Source: Avena insularis
Lineage: Eukaryota; Streptophyta; Magnoliopsida; Poales; Poaceae
NCBI GenBank assembly: GCA_023614405.1
Contig: CM042685.1
Location: 235,083,661-235,147,660 of the forward strand
Length of the DNA stretch: 64,000 nt
Direction: 5' to 3'
Part shown: positions 11,801 to 23,053 of the stretch, in pieces
How the letters are laid out: every line of letters starts with the position of its first letter
Numbering within the stretch: the stretch's first letter is position 1
Made by a program: the position numbers and the translations under genes
Notes under the pieces: model-generated
The model's input: the letters and a program-made list of their open reading frames with translations, nothing else
What the model was told of the DNA's origin: nothing
The model's database searches: none

Positions 11801-12761
11801 GAACATGTTTCTCGTACAGTGGCTTCCGTGTACAGCCACATGCTAAATGGGCTCTGGCTTAGTCAACTACATAGTGGAAGACCCATGCATTGGCATCTTC
11901 AGGTTAACTAGAATTGTGTAAGGGAAATTTATCCCTACATTGGCGCCTGGTTGACAAGCTAGCATTGTGTATTGGGAGGACTTCTATGGAAAGACTTTGT
12001 CACATTCTCGATCTGCCAGTACTCCATTTTGGTGAGTACTTATCAAGCGGCCACTGGTGGCATCAAGACGAGATTGTGTCATGTGGGTAAAGTGTACAAC
12101 TTCTGCAGAAGATCAAATTCTAAGTACTTAGCCATGTCCCCGGTTATGGACAATTCTGAGAAACTAAGGCCTGAAGCTATGGAAGATCTCGACATTCCAA
12201 TTTCTCAAAGTAAAACTTGAAGGTGACAACAAGGGATTTGAAGCACTTGGAGTTTTCCAAGAAGTACAGAAAGATTTGACAAAGATCAAAACTATTTTGA
12301 AAAGATAGGACAAAACTATATTGCTTTCTGCAAATGAGCCTAAACCTTACTTAGCCAAATATGCATGTAAAGGATAGGATCCACTTATTTCTACATAGTA
12401 GTGAAACTTGCCAATACAATTCAAATGTATTGACCCTTGTGGCTGCAACTTATTATGTTGCAGGTTTGTTTGATGTTAGTGAAGTGTGATGATTAGGATT
12501 ACAAGTCTACAACCAACATGATTGCCTGTGGCACTTTGAAGCTGAAGGACCCCATGCTTTATAGATATTCTGCTGCAATGTAATGTGATAGCCAAATGAG
12601 CTATGTAAGATGTAATGAATTATTTTATTCCTGGTTATAAAGTTGTATTATGACCTTTGTTTCTTGATATTACATCTTAACTGTGGATGCTAGCTATTAA
12701 TCTAGGGACTAGCATTGTAAACACAGGGATCTCTACCTTATTAAAGGTTGGGAACCTTACA
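8881..12761 (+). repeat. 5' LTR of the plus-strand Tekay-like element
   Basis: 3881 bp from TGTTACATCCC to CCTTACA, immediately before GA-TGGTATCAGAGC. The first ~3.08 kb matches 14543-17668 nearly base for base. Its end (12400-12761) also matches the LTR at 54735-58768 in reverse complement. It has an AT-rich left third, a GC-rich block (9650-10450) and an AT-rich right part. Its short open frames, including one of 92 codons at 11633, have no recognised product. Confidence 0.9.
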
Positions 12762-12763
12762 GA

Positions 12764-12775
12764 TGGTATCAGAGC
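12764..12775 (+). other. Primer binding site, initiator Met-tRNA
   Basis: TGGTATCAGAGC is complementary to the 3' end of plant initiator methionine tRNA. It starts two bases after the LTR end and sets the 5' LTR boundary. Confidence 0.9.
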
Positions 12776-13281
12776 ATTGTGTTGCCTGTAGGATTGTAAC
12801 CCTAGGATTGGACAAAACCCCTTAGAAAAATAGGAGTTGTATTTGTTCCAAAACTTATTTACAAACAATCTTGTAAACTCTTTCCTAAACCTTTTGGTTT
12901 TGATTCTACATCTCTTCCTTTTCAACTTGATGGACAAAGCCTTCACCATGACCAATGTCTTTCACCTTAGTTCCACCAAAAATTTCAACTTAGACATCAC
13001 TAAGGACTACAAGTGAGAACCAAGAGACATTAGATTGCCTACCAAGACATTGATATCATGTTAGTGTATGGATCATATTGACCTATGAGGTATGACCATA
13101 CCAAGTTAATCATTTCAAGAAAACTTGTTGTTTCCTTCAACTCATGAGTTAAGCTCATAAGTTGATAAGTGAATAGTTACTTATTGATTGCCTGATTGTT
13201 TGATTGATATCGATTGTTTTGGGTGATGTGTTAGAACTTCTTTAACATATCCCTCCATACTCATCCCTATCAAACCAACAG

Positions 13282-14352
13282 ATGCCTCCCTGTCGTGCCA
13301 ACCCCAACCAAAACAACAACATCACTCCTGAGATGCAGCAGATGATGACAGCTCAGACACAACTGATGCAGGAGATGACCACATTCATACAGAATCAGAA
13401 CAACAACAACAACAACAACAATCATAATAATCCTCCAGCACATGATATTCTCACCAAATTTCTGAAGCTAAGGCCTGCAAGGTTCTCTTGAACAACTGAC
13501 CCAATGGTAGCCGATGATTGGTTACGCTCGGTGAATAAGGACTTAGTGACTGTTGGCTGCACCGATGAAGAAAAAGTTAGGTTTGCAACATTTCTACTTG
13601 AAGGACCAGCAGCAACATGGTGGGACAACTTTCATATCACCACTCCCCTTGAAGATGTAACTTGGGATATTTTTGAGGATGGATTCAGAACAACTCACAT
13701 CTCACCTGAAGTGATGTACTTGAAGAAAAAGGAGTTTCACAATCTGAAACAGCGTCACCTAAGTGTGGCTGAGTATATTGAAGAATTCAACAATCTGGCA
13801 TGATATGCACCGGATGAAGTTGATACAGATGCCAAGAGAAAGGAGAAATTTCTTGAAGGACTTAATGATGAGTTGAACCTGCAACTAGCTGTTGCCTATG
13901 TCCCAACTTATCAATCACTCTGTGATAAAGCCACCATTTTGGAAAACAAGATGAATCAAGTTGAGAACAGAAAGAGGAAGCATAAACTCAAGAATCACTC
14001 AGGATCATCACAAAAGAAACATTCATTCAAAAAGAGCAAGGAAGATTCTGAACCACATCAGTATCACCACAATAACAATGGAAGTGATAATAATGGAAAT
14101 AATACTGACAATGGAGATGACCTTGGTCAGAGCCAACATGACACTTTCAAGAAGAAAGACATTAGCCATTTGCAGTGCTATAATTGTAAGGAACTTGGAC
14201 ACTATGCATCAGACTGTCCTGAGAAGAAAAAGAAAAAGGATACTAGAAGAGCCAATGGAAATGACTCCAATGTGACCCAGAAAGGACATGTGAACCACAT
14301 TGACATGGATGGAAACTTTGAAGAGATAGAAGAAGTGGATGTCAGAAACTAG
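13282..14352 (+). pseudogene. gag (capsid plus one zinc knuckle)
   Basis: Structural Gag polyprotein of a Ty3 element; it would form the particle and bind genomic RNA. One frame (frame 1) runs through the whole stretch with two TGA stops (13489 and 13801), both best explained as CGA to TGA. The order is: start MPPCRANPN, an Asn-rich tract, a retrotransposon capsid domain (DDWLRSV...ATWWDNF...YIEEFNNLA), a Lys/His/Asn-rich linker, and a CCHC knuckle CYNCKELGHYASDCPEK. No protease follows. It ends in a TAG at 14350 about 190 bp before the 3' LTR. Apart from the stops the frame is well kept. Confidence 0.9.
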
Positions 14353-14451
14353 TTAACTCAGAAGAGTCAAATAATGATTCCTTGTCTGGATATTAAGTGT
14401 TGAACCCATAGTCAAGTGAACCATCAATTTAATCCTATGAGATTTTCTTTT

Positions 14452-14540
14452 AAGGGTGGTAGTACCCTAGTTTCCTTGAAGCCAACTTGTAACCCTAGCC
14501 TTCCCAAATCTCGGGACGAGATTTCTTTTAAGGGTGGTAG
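14452..14540 (+). other. Duplicated polypurine tract with perfect palindrome
   Basis: AAGGGTGGTAG occurs at 14452-14462 and again at 14530-14540, two bases before the 3' LTR. Each copy is preceded by a GAGATTT...CTTTTA run. Between them is a perfect 8-bp-stem hairpin AAATCTCG-GGA-CGAGATTT (14506-14524). The second tract should be the plus-strand primer. The same arrangement occurs in the minus-strand relative at 58771-58861. Confidence 0.8.
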
Positions 14541-14542
14541 CC

Positions 14543-17500
14543 TGTCACATCCCAAAATTTTCCAAATTTTGAAATGTGAAAAATAAATAAACAATTGTTG
14601 ATTTTCAGGGTGAGAAGAAACTTTTTGATTCCAATTGGAAACATCCAAACCTATTTTGATCAAATAAAAATCCTAAAGGGATTTAAAAAGATAAATAATT
14701 AATAAAGAAAGTTTTAATAATTGGAATCACTATTTTTGGATCTTTTAATAAAAAGATTTGGTTTTCAGAAGCAAAGTAGAATTAATAAATAAGGATTATT
14801 TTATAGAGCCAAATTAGATCTTGGCCAAGCTTTTGAAATAAAATATTTCTATTTGATAAAAAGAGTAAAGGTTTATTTAAATAAAATAATGAGGATTTAT
14901 TAATATCCAATTTTATTAAAGTAAAGGCTTTTCCATTTTAAATAAACACTAAAACTTGTTAATTTATTTTAAATAAGATTTCCAAGTGTTTTTGCTTTTC
15001 AAATGAAACCTACTGAAAAGGTTTTGGTATTATTTAGATTTCAAATAGAGTTTTTAAATAAATTAAACCTTATTTGAAATAAAGACTAAGGTCTTTTTAT
15101 TTTAATTAATAATAGATCCTAGAAGAATAAAAGTATTATTTTATTTTGGACATTGGAATATGTTGTTAAACAGAATTAAAATCAATACAAAGTTTGGTGG
15201 TGGTTTGAATTGATTTGTTGTTTGAATTATTTGTTTGAAAATCAAAACAGAAATTCAAATAGAAAAAGAAAAATCTTTCTGTATAAAAAAAGTGAAACAA
15301 ACTCAGCCCATCTGGCCAGCCCAGCAGCCCAGCAGCGTAGCCCACCAACTCTCACCCGCGGTGAACCGTTTTTCACTGAGTAATCAACCCGCGAAGTCAT
15401 AGACAAGTGGACCCCACTCTTTCTATCCCTCTCTCGAAGACAACTAGGCCCCACGCCACCTCATCATCGTCTTCAACCCTGCGACCACGTCCCCTTCGCC
15501 GTTTCTGCCTTGATTGCGGCGATCAATTCGCATCAATGGAGGCGTTAATCTCTCCAACGTCTACGCCCTCTTATTCGCCTGACACTCCTCTCCATTTCCC
15601 CTCAACCCTCACACGACCGGAGCCACCGGGCTGCATGAATTGCACGCTCACACCTTCTCTGCTCCGACGAGGCTTTCCGTCGATTCCGGCGCCGACCAAC
15701 CGCCCCTCGCCTCCTCAACCACACTAGCATGCTCCCCATTCCCTGACGCTTCTCTCTGCACCCACGGCTTGCCCGCGCGAGCAGAACTGGCGTCGACACC
15801 GAGCGCCACCGTCTTCTGCCGTTTCTCCGGCGAGGTCCCCCTAGTAAGCTCAGACCGCCCCAGCACCTCCCGATGATGCTCCTGTACTCCCCACGCTCTC
15901 CTGCGTCTAACCATATGCTCTTCTTGACTTAGGGTGACCTGCAGCTCCGTCCCCGTCGACATCCAGAGCCGCCCGACGCCGACGCCATCTCCGACGAGCA
16001 ATCCCCTCCGTTCCTAAGCGCCCCTCGCCAAGCCGACCACACGTTGAGCTTCAGCATCTCCCTACGAGCACGGTGAGCTACATCCCTCCTTCCCTTGCGT
16101 CCTGTATCGCCGGCTCCGCCGTAGCCAGAGCGTGCGCCGCCGCTAGCGCCGCCAGGCAATGGTCAAATGCACTGCGTCCGTTAGATATTGATCTAGTGGC
16201 TGTGATTAGAACTTAGACGAATGGGTATCACTCGATCTGCGCCGTGCAATCTAAATAAGATCCTGCAGTCAGAACAGCTCGATCCACCCGAAGCGGTACC
16301 TTCCAATAGAAACACGCCGCGTGGCACTGGTTTCGATTTAAAAACAGATAATGTTCTATTAGAATTACAAACTTGTAAAATTCATAACTTTAGTTCTACA
16401 CGTCCAAATTTTACAAATTTTATATCAATGGATTCAGCAGAACAAGTACTTTACAACCATGCACTTTGTTTAATGTTTTGCTTCTGGAAAATTGGTTAAA
16501 ATTGCAGAAACTTGTGTAGGCATAATTTGAATATAAAAATTGTTCTAGATATAATTTTAAGGTGAAATCTTTGCAAAATGGTTTGTTTTGAACCTACTAA
16601 CTATAGGAACCAACTTATGGATTTAAAAATGTATTTTGTGAAGTTAAGGAATAAATATTTGAGTTAGCACATTTCTAGTCAAATAAAAATATTGTTTTTG
16701 GTTTAGAAATGATTTTTGAGTAAAACCTTTGGGAAATGATTTGATTCAAACCTTCTGACCCTAAACACCAAGTTTTGAGAATTAAAATATATTTGGTGAA
16801 CCCTTTAAAGAATATTGCTTTGCTAAAAGCATTTTCAACCACATAAAATATGGATTTGATTTAAAAATGGTTTATAGATAAAACCTTTTGCAAATGGTTT
16901 TACCACCTTTGTAAATGACCAATGTGAGCTTGAAAATGTTTAGAGCCTAATAAAAACCACTTTTCTAAATAAAACTATCTTTTGCATGCTTGCATGCATG
17001 ACCTTGTTTCTATTATTTTATGTGTGATAAATTGTTTGAATGCTAGTTGAAATATATGTTTGCTTGATTGAATTGTAGTGAAGTTAGAAGAGTGTGATAT
17101 TTGCAAGATCAAGAAGTGAACCAACATTCTCTACTAAAAAGGCAAGTGACTCTATCATCCAAGTCCTACTATTTTCAATACACTTAGTGGATTTTGTAAC
17201 ATGCATGGAAAGGACTACTATATTTTATGCTATGCTAAATCCTAATAGGATACCCTTATATCTCCCCTAGTGGAAACATTGTACTTGTAGTAAGCTTACG
17301 CCCTGCTATATATTGGGATGGGATTCATGATATGAATATATGAAGTGTTGGAAAGATATATGTTTTATATAATAAAACAAGTACTCAATGAACCACCTGG
17401 GTGGACAAGGATACTCAAGATTGGAAAAGGTGGCAACAAAAGGAACCATGTTTATATGGCCATCTCTTTTTGTATGTGCACTAGAAGAAAACCACCCAGG

Positions 17501-17668
17501 GACTTAGAGATTGAACATGTTTCTCGTACAGTGGCTTCCGTGTACAGCCACATGCTAAATGGGCTCTGGCTTAGTCAACTACATAGTGGAAGACCCATGC
17601 ATTGGCATCTTCAGGTTAACTAGAATTGTGTAAGGGAAATTTATCCCTACATTGGCGCCTGGTTGACA
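14543..17668 (+). repeat. 3' LTR of the plus-strand Tekay-like element, truncated
   Basis: Starts TGTCACATCCC and matches 8881-11956 with few differences. Identity stops exactly at GGCGCCTGGTTGACA (11956 and 17668). The remaining ~805 bp of the LTR are absent here, replaced by Tat-type Ty3 coding sequence. Confidence 0.9.
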
Positions 17669-17893
17669 CGGGCTGGTTTCACGGTGGACGACCTGGAGCC
17701 CACCGACGTGATGATATGCGGCTTCGACAACCAAGGCAATCCCACATTAGGCGCCATCACGATGAATATCCAAATGTCTACCTTTAGCTTTAAGGTGCGT
17801 TTCTTCGTCATCAAGGCGAACACGTCATACTCGGCCCTCCTAGGAAGGCCATGGATTCACAAGTACTGCGTGGTGCCATCTACCCTCCACTAA
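17669..17893 (+). pseudogene. Ty3 aspartic protease, C-terminal part
   Basis: Retropepsin that would cleave the polyprotein. The readable part is [19 protein letters not shown], the mid-domain GAITMNIQM and the flap-side motif [20 protein letters not shown], typical of Tat elements. The D[ST]G active site would lie left of the junction at 17668 and is missing. The frame ends in a TAA at 17891 where native elements read on (next residues QCLKF). Confidence 0.8.
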
Positions 17894-18999
17894 TGCCTCA
17901 AGTTCTTAGACGGTAGTGGCGCACAAGAACGCATCATCGGCAATGCCTCGACTTACACCGTGCAAGAGTCGCATCATGCTGATGCGAAGTACTACTTCCC
18001 CACCAATGATGGTGACCGGAAACAGGGTCGAGCTGCACCAGCAACCGACATCCTGCTCAAGATAGGCACCACGCCCTCCGTCGAAGGGAAGCGCCTTGTC
18101 ATGCCATTCTCACCTTCCAGTATGGGAGGCCCTTCCTCTGGTAGTCGCAAGGGCGGCGACCATAGGTGACCTCCATCGCAGAGGGCAGGCCCTTCAGCGC
18201 CTACCCCAACAACCCCGTTGTTGTTGAAGGCACGATTTCGTTCATCGATGCCGACCATGACGAGGTCTGCCCCGGCACCATCACCTCATCTCACCCCTCT
18301 ACATCAACAATGTCACATGTAGAGGCCAAGCCCTTAACACTTGGAAGCTCTACAGGTGCTCAAGGCCGCAACTTGCTAGAAACCAGTAGCAATGCGCCGC
18401 TAACACTTCGAGCACTTGGAGTTCAAAAGAAGGATCTGGTTCCATCCCAAGGAGCGGCTAAGAAGCCATGAGTGCTCGAGAAAGCACTACGGGGAGCTCA
18501 CGACATGCATCCTCCGTCCCTCTACATTTCAATAACCTCCCCACTTGAAGTTTGGGCCATACCTAGCTCGTGTGGGTCTAAAATCGAGACTTTATTCTAC
18601 AAGGTCCCCCAAGTAAAATGTTGTGACTCTATATTTGAACTCCCTAACCCTTGTGTCCATACAGAGGAGGTTATCTCAACAATGAAGGTCAACTCTAGGA
18701 TGGCACGCCTCCTAGCGAGTGCCGGAATCACCCTCCGGCGAAACGGTAGGCTGCCACCACCACCCTCCATTTGCGAGGAGCGGTGGAGGCAATCAGAAGA
18801 TCTAATCTAGCAGAAGGGTAAGGCTCAGCCTAAGTACGGGTTGGGATACTCCGACTATCATGCTCTCGACTCAGCTGGCGATGGGCATGACGTCGGCAAA
18901 CGAGCCACGTGCCATGCCACGTCCATCACTTCGGGACACAATGTGAACACCGCGTGCCGGCCCCTTCACTAAGAGCACTCCTCCGATGGGGAACAACCC
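17894..18999 (+). pseudogene. Linker between protease and reverse transcriptase
   Basis: Decayed spacer of the Tat polyprotein, in several short frames (17960-18169, 18166-18471, 18472-18810). No conserved catalytic motif is visible. Such spacers are long and poorly conserved in Tat elements. Frame changes and stops show it is not translated as one protein. Confidence 0.5.
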
Positions 19000-20430
19000 A
19001 AGCTCAATGAGGAGCTCGGGGTCACTCCCACGCCACAAGAGCTAGAATATGGAGGGCAACCCACCATTGACGAGCTCGTCGAAATCAACCTCGGAACAAA
19101 GGAGGACCCGCGTCCCACTTTTGTTGGCGCAACGCTGACGGAAGAGGAACGAGAAGATTATCGAAGCTTCATGATGGAGTACCGGGACTACTTTGCCTGG
19201 AACTACAAGGAGATGCCGGGTCTCAACCCCGGTATCGCCACGCACAAGTTGGCCATTGACCCGCAATTCCGGATGGTCAAGCAAAAACCTCGCCACCTAC
19301 GGCCAGAGTTTCAGGAGCGCGTCATTACGGAAGTAGATAAGCTAATTGTTGCAGATTTCATCAAGGAGGCCCAGTATACTCGGTGGATCGCAAACATTGT
19401 ACCTGTGGAGAAGTAGAACGGGCAAGTGAGGGTCTACCAAGACTTCCACAACCTGAACCGAGCGTCCCCCAAGGATGATTTCCCCATCCCCATCGCGGAG
19501 ATCATCATCGACTCCACCACGGGCCACGGCGCGCTGTCCTTCATGGATGGCTCATCTAGGTACAACCAAATCAAGATGGACCCGGACGACGCCATCAACA
19601 CCGCATTCAGGACCCCAAAAGGAAACTTCTACTACACCGTCATGCCTTTTGGGTTGAAGAACGCTGGTGCCACCTACCAGTGCGCCATGACACGCATTCT
19701 AGGCGGCCTATTCCACCACACGGCGGAGTGCTACATCGATGACTTGGTGGTCAAAACCAAAAACCGCCAGCACCACATGGCGGACCTCCGCAGGGTCTTC
19801 AAACATCTACGTCCACACCAACTCAAGATGAATCCACTCAAGTGTGCATTCGCCGTACAATCAGGGCTCTTCCTGGGCGTTGTGGTTCGCCACAGAGGCA
19901 TTGAGGTCGAACCAAAGAAGATCAAGGCAATCCTAGGTATGCCAATTCCCACAAACCTCAAGGAGTTGAGGACTTTGCAGGGGAAGTTGGCATACATCCG
20001 GCGCTTCATATCCAATATCTCCGGATGCATTCAACCCTTCTCACACCTCGTGAAGAAAGGAGCTCTGTTCATTTGGGATGAGGGATGCCAACAAGGATTT
20101 GATGATATTAAGAGGTACATGATTAATCCACCTGTCTTGGCTGCCCCTGTAAAAGGGCGCCCACTCATACTCTATATTGCAGCCCTACCTACTTCATTGG
20201 GAGTCTTGCTCACACAACACAATGATGAAGGAAAAGAGGTGGCCTGCTACTACTTGAGTCGCACCCTGGTTGGTGCCGAACATAACTACTCAGCAATTGA
20301 GAAGTTGTGCTTAGCCATGATGTTTGCACTCAGGAGGCTAAGGCACTACATGCTAAACCAAGAAATCCAGATCGTCGCGCGAGCTGATCCCATAAGGTAC
20401 GTTCTAAGTCAGCCCGCACTTATCGGGTGA
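19000..20430 (+). pseudogene. Ty3 reverse transcriptase and first RNase H
   Basis: One frame from about 19000, with a TAG at 19414 and a TGA at 20428 (CGA to TGA). The reverse transcriptase shows QKPRHLRPEFQERV, RVYQDFHNLNRASPKDDFP, SFMDGSSRYNQIKM, the FGLKNAGATYQ block and catalytic YIDDLVVKT (near 19735). The first RNase H follows (LILYIAALPTSLGVLLTQHN ... YYLSRTLVGAEHNYSAIEKL), with the usual catalytic-site surroundings partly changed. The copy cannot make active enzyme but is otherwise complete from thumb to RNase H. Confidence 0.92.
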
Positions 20431-20451
20431 CTTGGAAAATGGGACCTACTC

Positions 20452-20897
20452 ATGATGGAGTTCGACCTTACCTTTGTGCCGCAGAAGGCGGTTAAAGGAC
20501 AGGCACTGGCGGAGTTCCTTGTGGCTCAACCACTCCCCGATGACTCCCCTCTCATCACTGACCTTCCCGACGAGGAGGTCTTCACAATCGAACCTGAAGC
20601 ACCATGGGAGCTCTACTTCGACGGTGCCTCACGCACCAAAACCGACCCCGACGGCACCCCGAGGAGGAGAGCGGGTGCCGGCTTGGTGTTCAAGACACCA
20701 CAGGGAGGGGTGATGTATCACTCCATCTCTCTCATGAAGGAAGAATGCTCCAATAATGAGGTCGAATACGAGGCACTCATTTTTGGCCTACTCCTGGCGC
20801 TCTCCATGGAGGTGCGCTCATTAAGGGCCCATGGAGACTCCCAACTCATTGTCCGACATGTGAACGACATCTACGAGGTCCATAAGCCAGAGCTAGT
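20452..20897 (+). pseudogene. Second (archaeal-type) RNase H, truncated
   Basis: After the link MMEFDLTFVPQKAVKGQALA comes PWELYFDGASR (first catalytic Asp), GAGLVFKTPQGG, CSNNEVEYEALIFGL (catalytic Glu) and LRAHGDSQLIV (second Asp). This is the extra RNase H domain of Tat elements. It is cut at 20897 in YEVHKPELV by the LTR that follows; residues read after that point belong to the LTR. Confidence 0.88.
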
Positions 20898-21682
20898 TGA
20901 TACGTCGGAAACGTATCTATAATTTTTTATGTTCCATGCTTGTTTAGTGTCTACTTTGCTTTGCTTTGTCCACACTTTGAGGTGTTTTTATATGTTTTCT
21001 GGTACTAACCTATTAACAAGATGCCACAGTGCCAGTAGCCTGTTTTCTTCTGTTTTTGGTTCCATAAAAGCTAGTAAGGAAATATTCTCAGAATTGGACG
21101 GGACAAAAGCCAAAATCAATATTTCACTGTGGAGAACACAGAGTCCAGAGGAGAGACGGAGGGGAGCCACAAGGCGATTGCACCCCCCGAGGAGCGGGCC
21201 CACCCTAGGCCATGCCTGGGCAGGGTGTGGGCCCCCTGGCCGCCCTCCAACCTCGCATCTTTGCCTATAAGAAGCCCCCAATGCCTAAACCCTAAGGACC
21301 CGATCAATATTCCACGAAACCGTTTGTAGTCGCCGCCACCATCGTCCCTAGATCGGGGGATATTAAACTCTTCCCGGCACCCTGCCGGAGGGGAGATCAT
21401 CTCGGAGGCCTTCTTCTTCATCATGCCAACCTCCGGTATGAAGCGTGAGTAGTTCCACCTTGGACTACAGGTCCATGTAGTAGCTAGATGGTTGTATCTC
21501 ATCCTTTGTGCTTTCATGTCTAGATCTTGTGAGCTCCGTTTATGATCAAGATCTCATCTATTTGTAAGCATGCATGTTGTGTTTGCGGGGATCCGATGGA
21601 TATTGAGATTACTATGTCATATTGATTAATGGTTTTGTCTTATTGAGATTATCATGTCTGTGTTGTTTGTGATCTTGCATGC
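20898..21682 (+). repeat. Ty3 LTR, left part
   Basis: Starts TGATACGTCGGAAACG inside the Tat RNase H gene and runs 785 bp, with a TATA-like site GCCTATAAGAAG near 21264 after a GC-rich stretch. This is the layout of the abundant TGATACGTC LTR families of Pooideae. It is interrupted at 21682/21683 by Sirevirus A. Preceding CTAGT (20893-20897) is the candidate target duplication. Confidence 0.8.
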
Positions 21683-21833
21683 TGAAAGTGCACTTCCTAT
21701 TCTTATGATTTTGATGTTTGATGATAACACACCTATCAGTTTAATCGTGCACTAAGTGTATCTTAGGTATTTAAGGTTGTGGTACGAAATATGAATTGCC
21801 CACTATTGGCACGTGCCAAACGCACCAGTGCTG

Positions 21834-22240
21834 ACCGGTAGTACCGGAAGTCATAATCGCTAATACCTCTTGGCACCGGTGGTACCGCTTCATTGTACCG
21901 GTCACATCTGATAGGGAAGGAACGCTCTCGTCAACCCTCAGTACCACCCGGTACCACGGTGCGGCACTACCGCTCCAACCGTTAGTACCGCTTGACCACG
22001 GTAGAACCGCTCGGCTGTACCGGGCGACACTGAGGGAGGACAAGAGCTTTCCATCCCTCTCAGTACCAACCGGTACCTGGAGCCGGTACTATTGCCCGGA
22101 CCGGTAGTACCGCTTCTCAGGACTAGTACTACCGCTTAGCGGTAGCACCGCTAAGTTGTTCCGGAGGTGCCTGAGGCTGGCTCAACCATGTGGTGCATCT
22201 CCGGTACTTGGTCCGGTACATGACCGGTAGTACCGGTGCA
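21834..22240 (+). repeat. Palindrome array A1 (CCGGTAGTACCGG type)
   Basis: About a dozen exact or near copies of a 13-bp dyad, CCGGTA-G-TACCGG, on either strand. The best copies are at 21835, 22101 and 22225, and degenerate ones read GGTGGTACCGC, GGTAGCACCGC and GGTAGAACCGC. The array ends about 35 bp upstream of the TATA box at 22274, so it lies where U3 enhancer elements are expected. Maize Sireviruses carry comparable CCGGAC-type palindromes in their LTRs. Confidence 0.88.
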
Positions 22241-22273
22241 TTTAATGCCCAACGGGAAGATTCCCTCCAAGTG

Positions 22274-22280
22274 CTATAAA
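22274..22280 (+). promoter_or_regulatory. TATA box of the Sirevirus A LTR
   Basis: CTATAAA, followed by ATGCACCC, directly downstream of the palindrome array. It is the best core promoter match in the LTR. Confidence 0.6.
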
Positions 22281-23053
22281 TGCACCCTTCACCTACCATG
22301 GAAGGTTGCTCATCCCACTCAAGAACACCACATCCATTTGAACCACCTAATCTCCAAGATCTCTTCACTCAACCATACAAAGTCGTTGATATTTGGAGAA
22401 TGGAAGGAGGAGCCCTTGATCTATTGATTCACCAAGAGAGATCTTCATTTCTCCCTCATTCACTTGAGGGCCCATTGCTCTAGTGTTTCGTTGGAAACTC
22501 TAGTTCTAGATTTGGTTCTTACAAGTTTGTCTTTGATTGTTTGACAACTTGCTTGTATTCGGGAGCCTCCAATTAAGTTATGGATGTGTGCCTCGAACTA
22601 GTTGTAAAGGTGTCGGCTTCCACCTTGAAGGTTGCCGATATAGTGGAAGAGGTGAATTGAACCCATCGGGGTGAGGTTCATCGGAGAACAAGGGAGTACT
22701 TTCTTGGCGTAGGTGGTTTGATACCACCCCTCTCCAAACGTAGACGTACTTCCCCTCAAAAGGAAGGAACTACAGGAAACAAATCCGTGTGTCTCCGCGT
22801 CCACCACTCTGGTTACTTCTATCCTTTACCACACTTTACTTTACTTGTTCTTGCTTAGTGTTGTGCTAGGTGGTACTCGTTTGACATATAGGTACATTCA
22901 CCTTAGTTGCATAATCTAGAGAATTTACCTTTCTTGTCAAACCTTAACTTGAAAAAGAAGAAAATTTGAAGTAGCACCTATTCACCCCCTTCTCCTCAAG
23001 AGGAGCCTCCATCAGTATTACCTAAGGGGAATTCCCCGGTATCACCCGAGGGT

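Larger units (their letters stand above)
8881..17668 (+). mobile_element. Gag-only, long-LTR Tekay-like Ty3 element
   Basis: A 3.9-kb 5' LTR, Met-tRNA primer site, one gag pseudogene, then a short internal end and a 3' LTR truncated at 17668. There is no protease, reverse transcriptase, RNase H or integrase in the 1.8-kb internal region, so it must have moved with enzymes from another element. The gag N-terminus (MPP-R, then Asn/Gln-rich), the internal end (palindrome, CTTTTAAGGGTGGTAG) and LTR start TGTCACATCCC resemble Tekay/Del chromoviruses. Flank TCTTC (8876-8880) is the expected target duplication. Confidence 0.85.
17669..20897 (+). mobile_element. Tat-type Ty3 retrotransposon, internal fragment
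   Basis: Protease, reverse transcriptase and RNase H followed by a second RNase H domain, in that order. Two RNase H domains are the mark of Tat-lineage Ty3 elements. There is no LTR, primer site or gag on the left, so the left arm was deleted or never present. On the right it is cut inside the second RNase H by the LTR starting at 20898 (flank CTAGT). GC content and codon use differ clearly from the AT-rich LTR to its left. Confidence 0.9.
21683..22990 (+). repeat. 5' LTR of Sirevirus A
   Basis: Starts TGAAAGTGCACTTCC. It ends near 22990, where similarity to the Sirevirus B LTR (CCTATTCACCCCC) stops. It contains the palindrome array and a TATA box, CTATAAA at 22274-22280. The right boundary is approximate because the primer binding site is absent. 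No second copy lies in the window for comparison. Confidence 0.7.

Noticed and set aside
11633..11911. 92-codon open frame present in both Tekay-like LTRs (also 17345-17623)
   Set aside because: Conserved only because the two LTRs are near-identical. The corresponding part of the minus-strand relative does not keep the frame.
12764..12775. tRNA-like motif TGGTATCAGAGC (also 38666, 42334, 49197, 60346)
   Set aside because: These are primer binding sites complementary to a tRNA 3' end, not tRNA genes. No cloverleaf was found around them.
21834..22240. Regular short repeats that could suggest a CRISPR array
   Set aside because: Units are 13-bp dyads with irregular spacing in a plant LTR, without uniform spacers.
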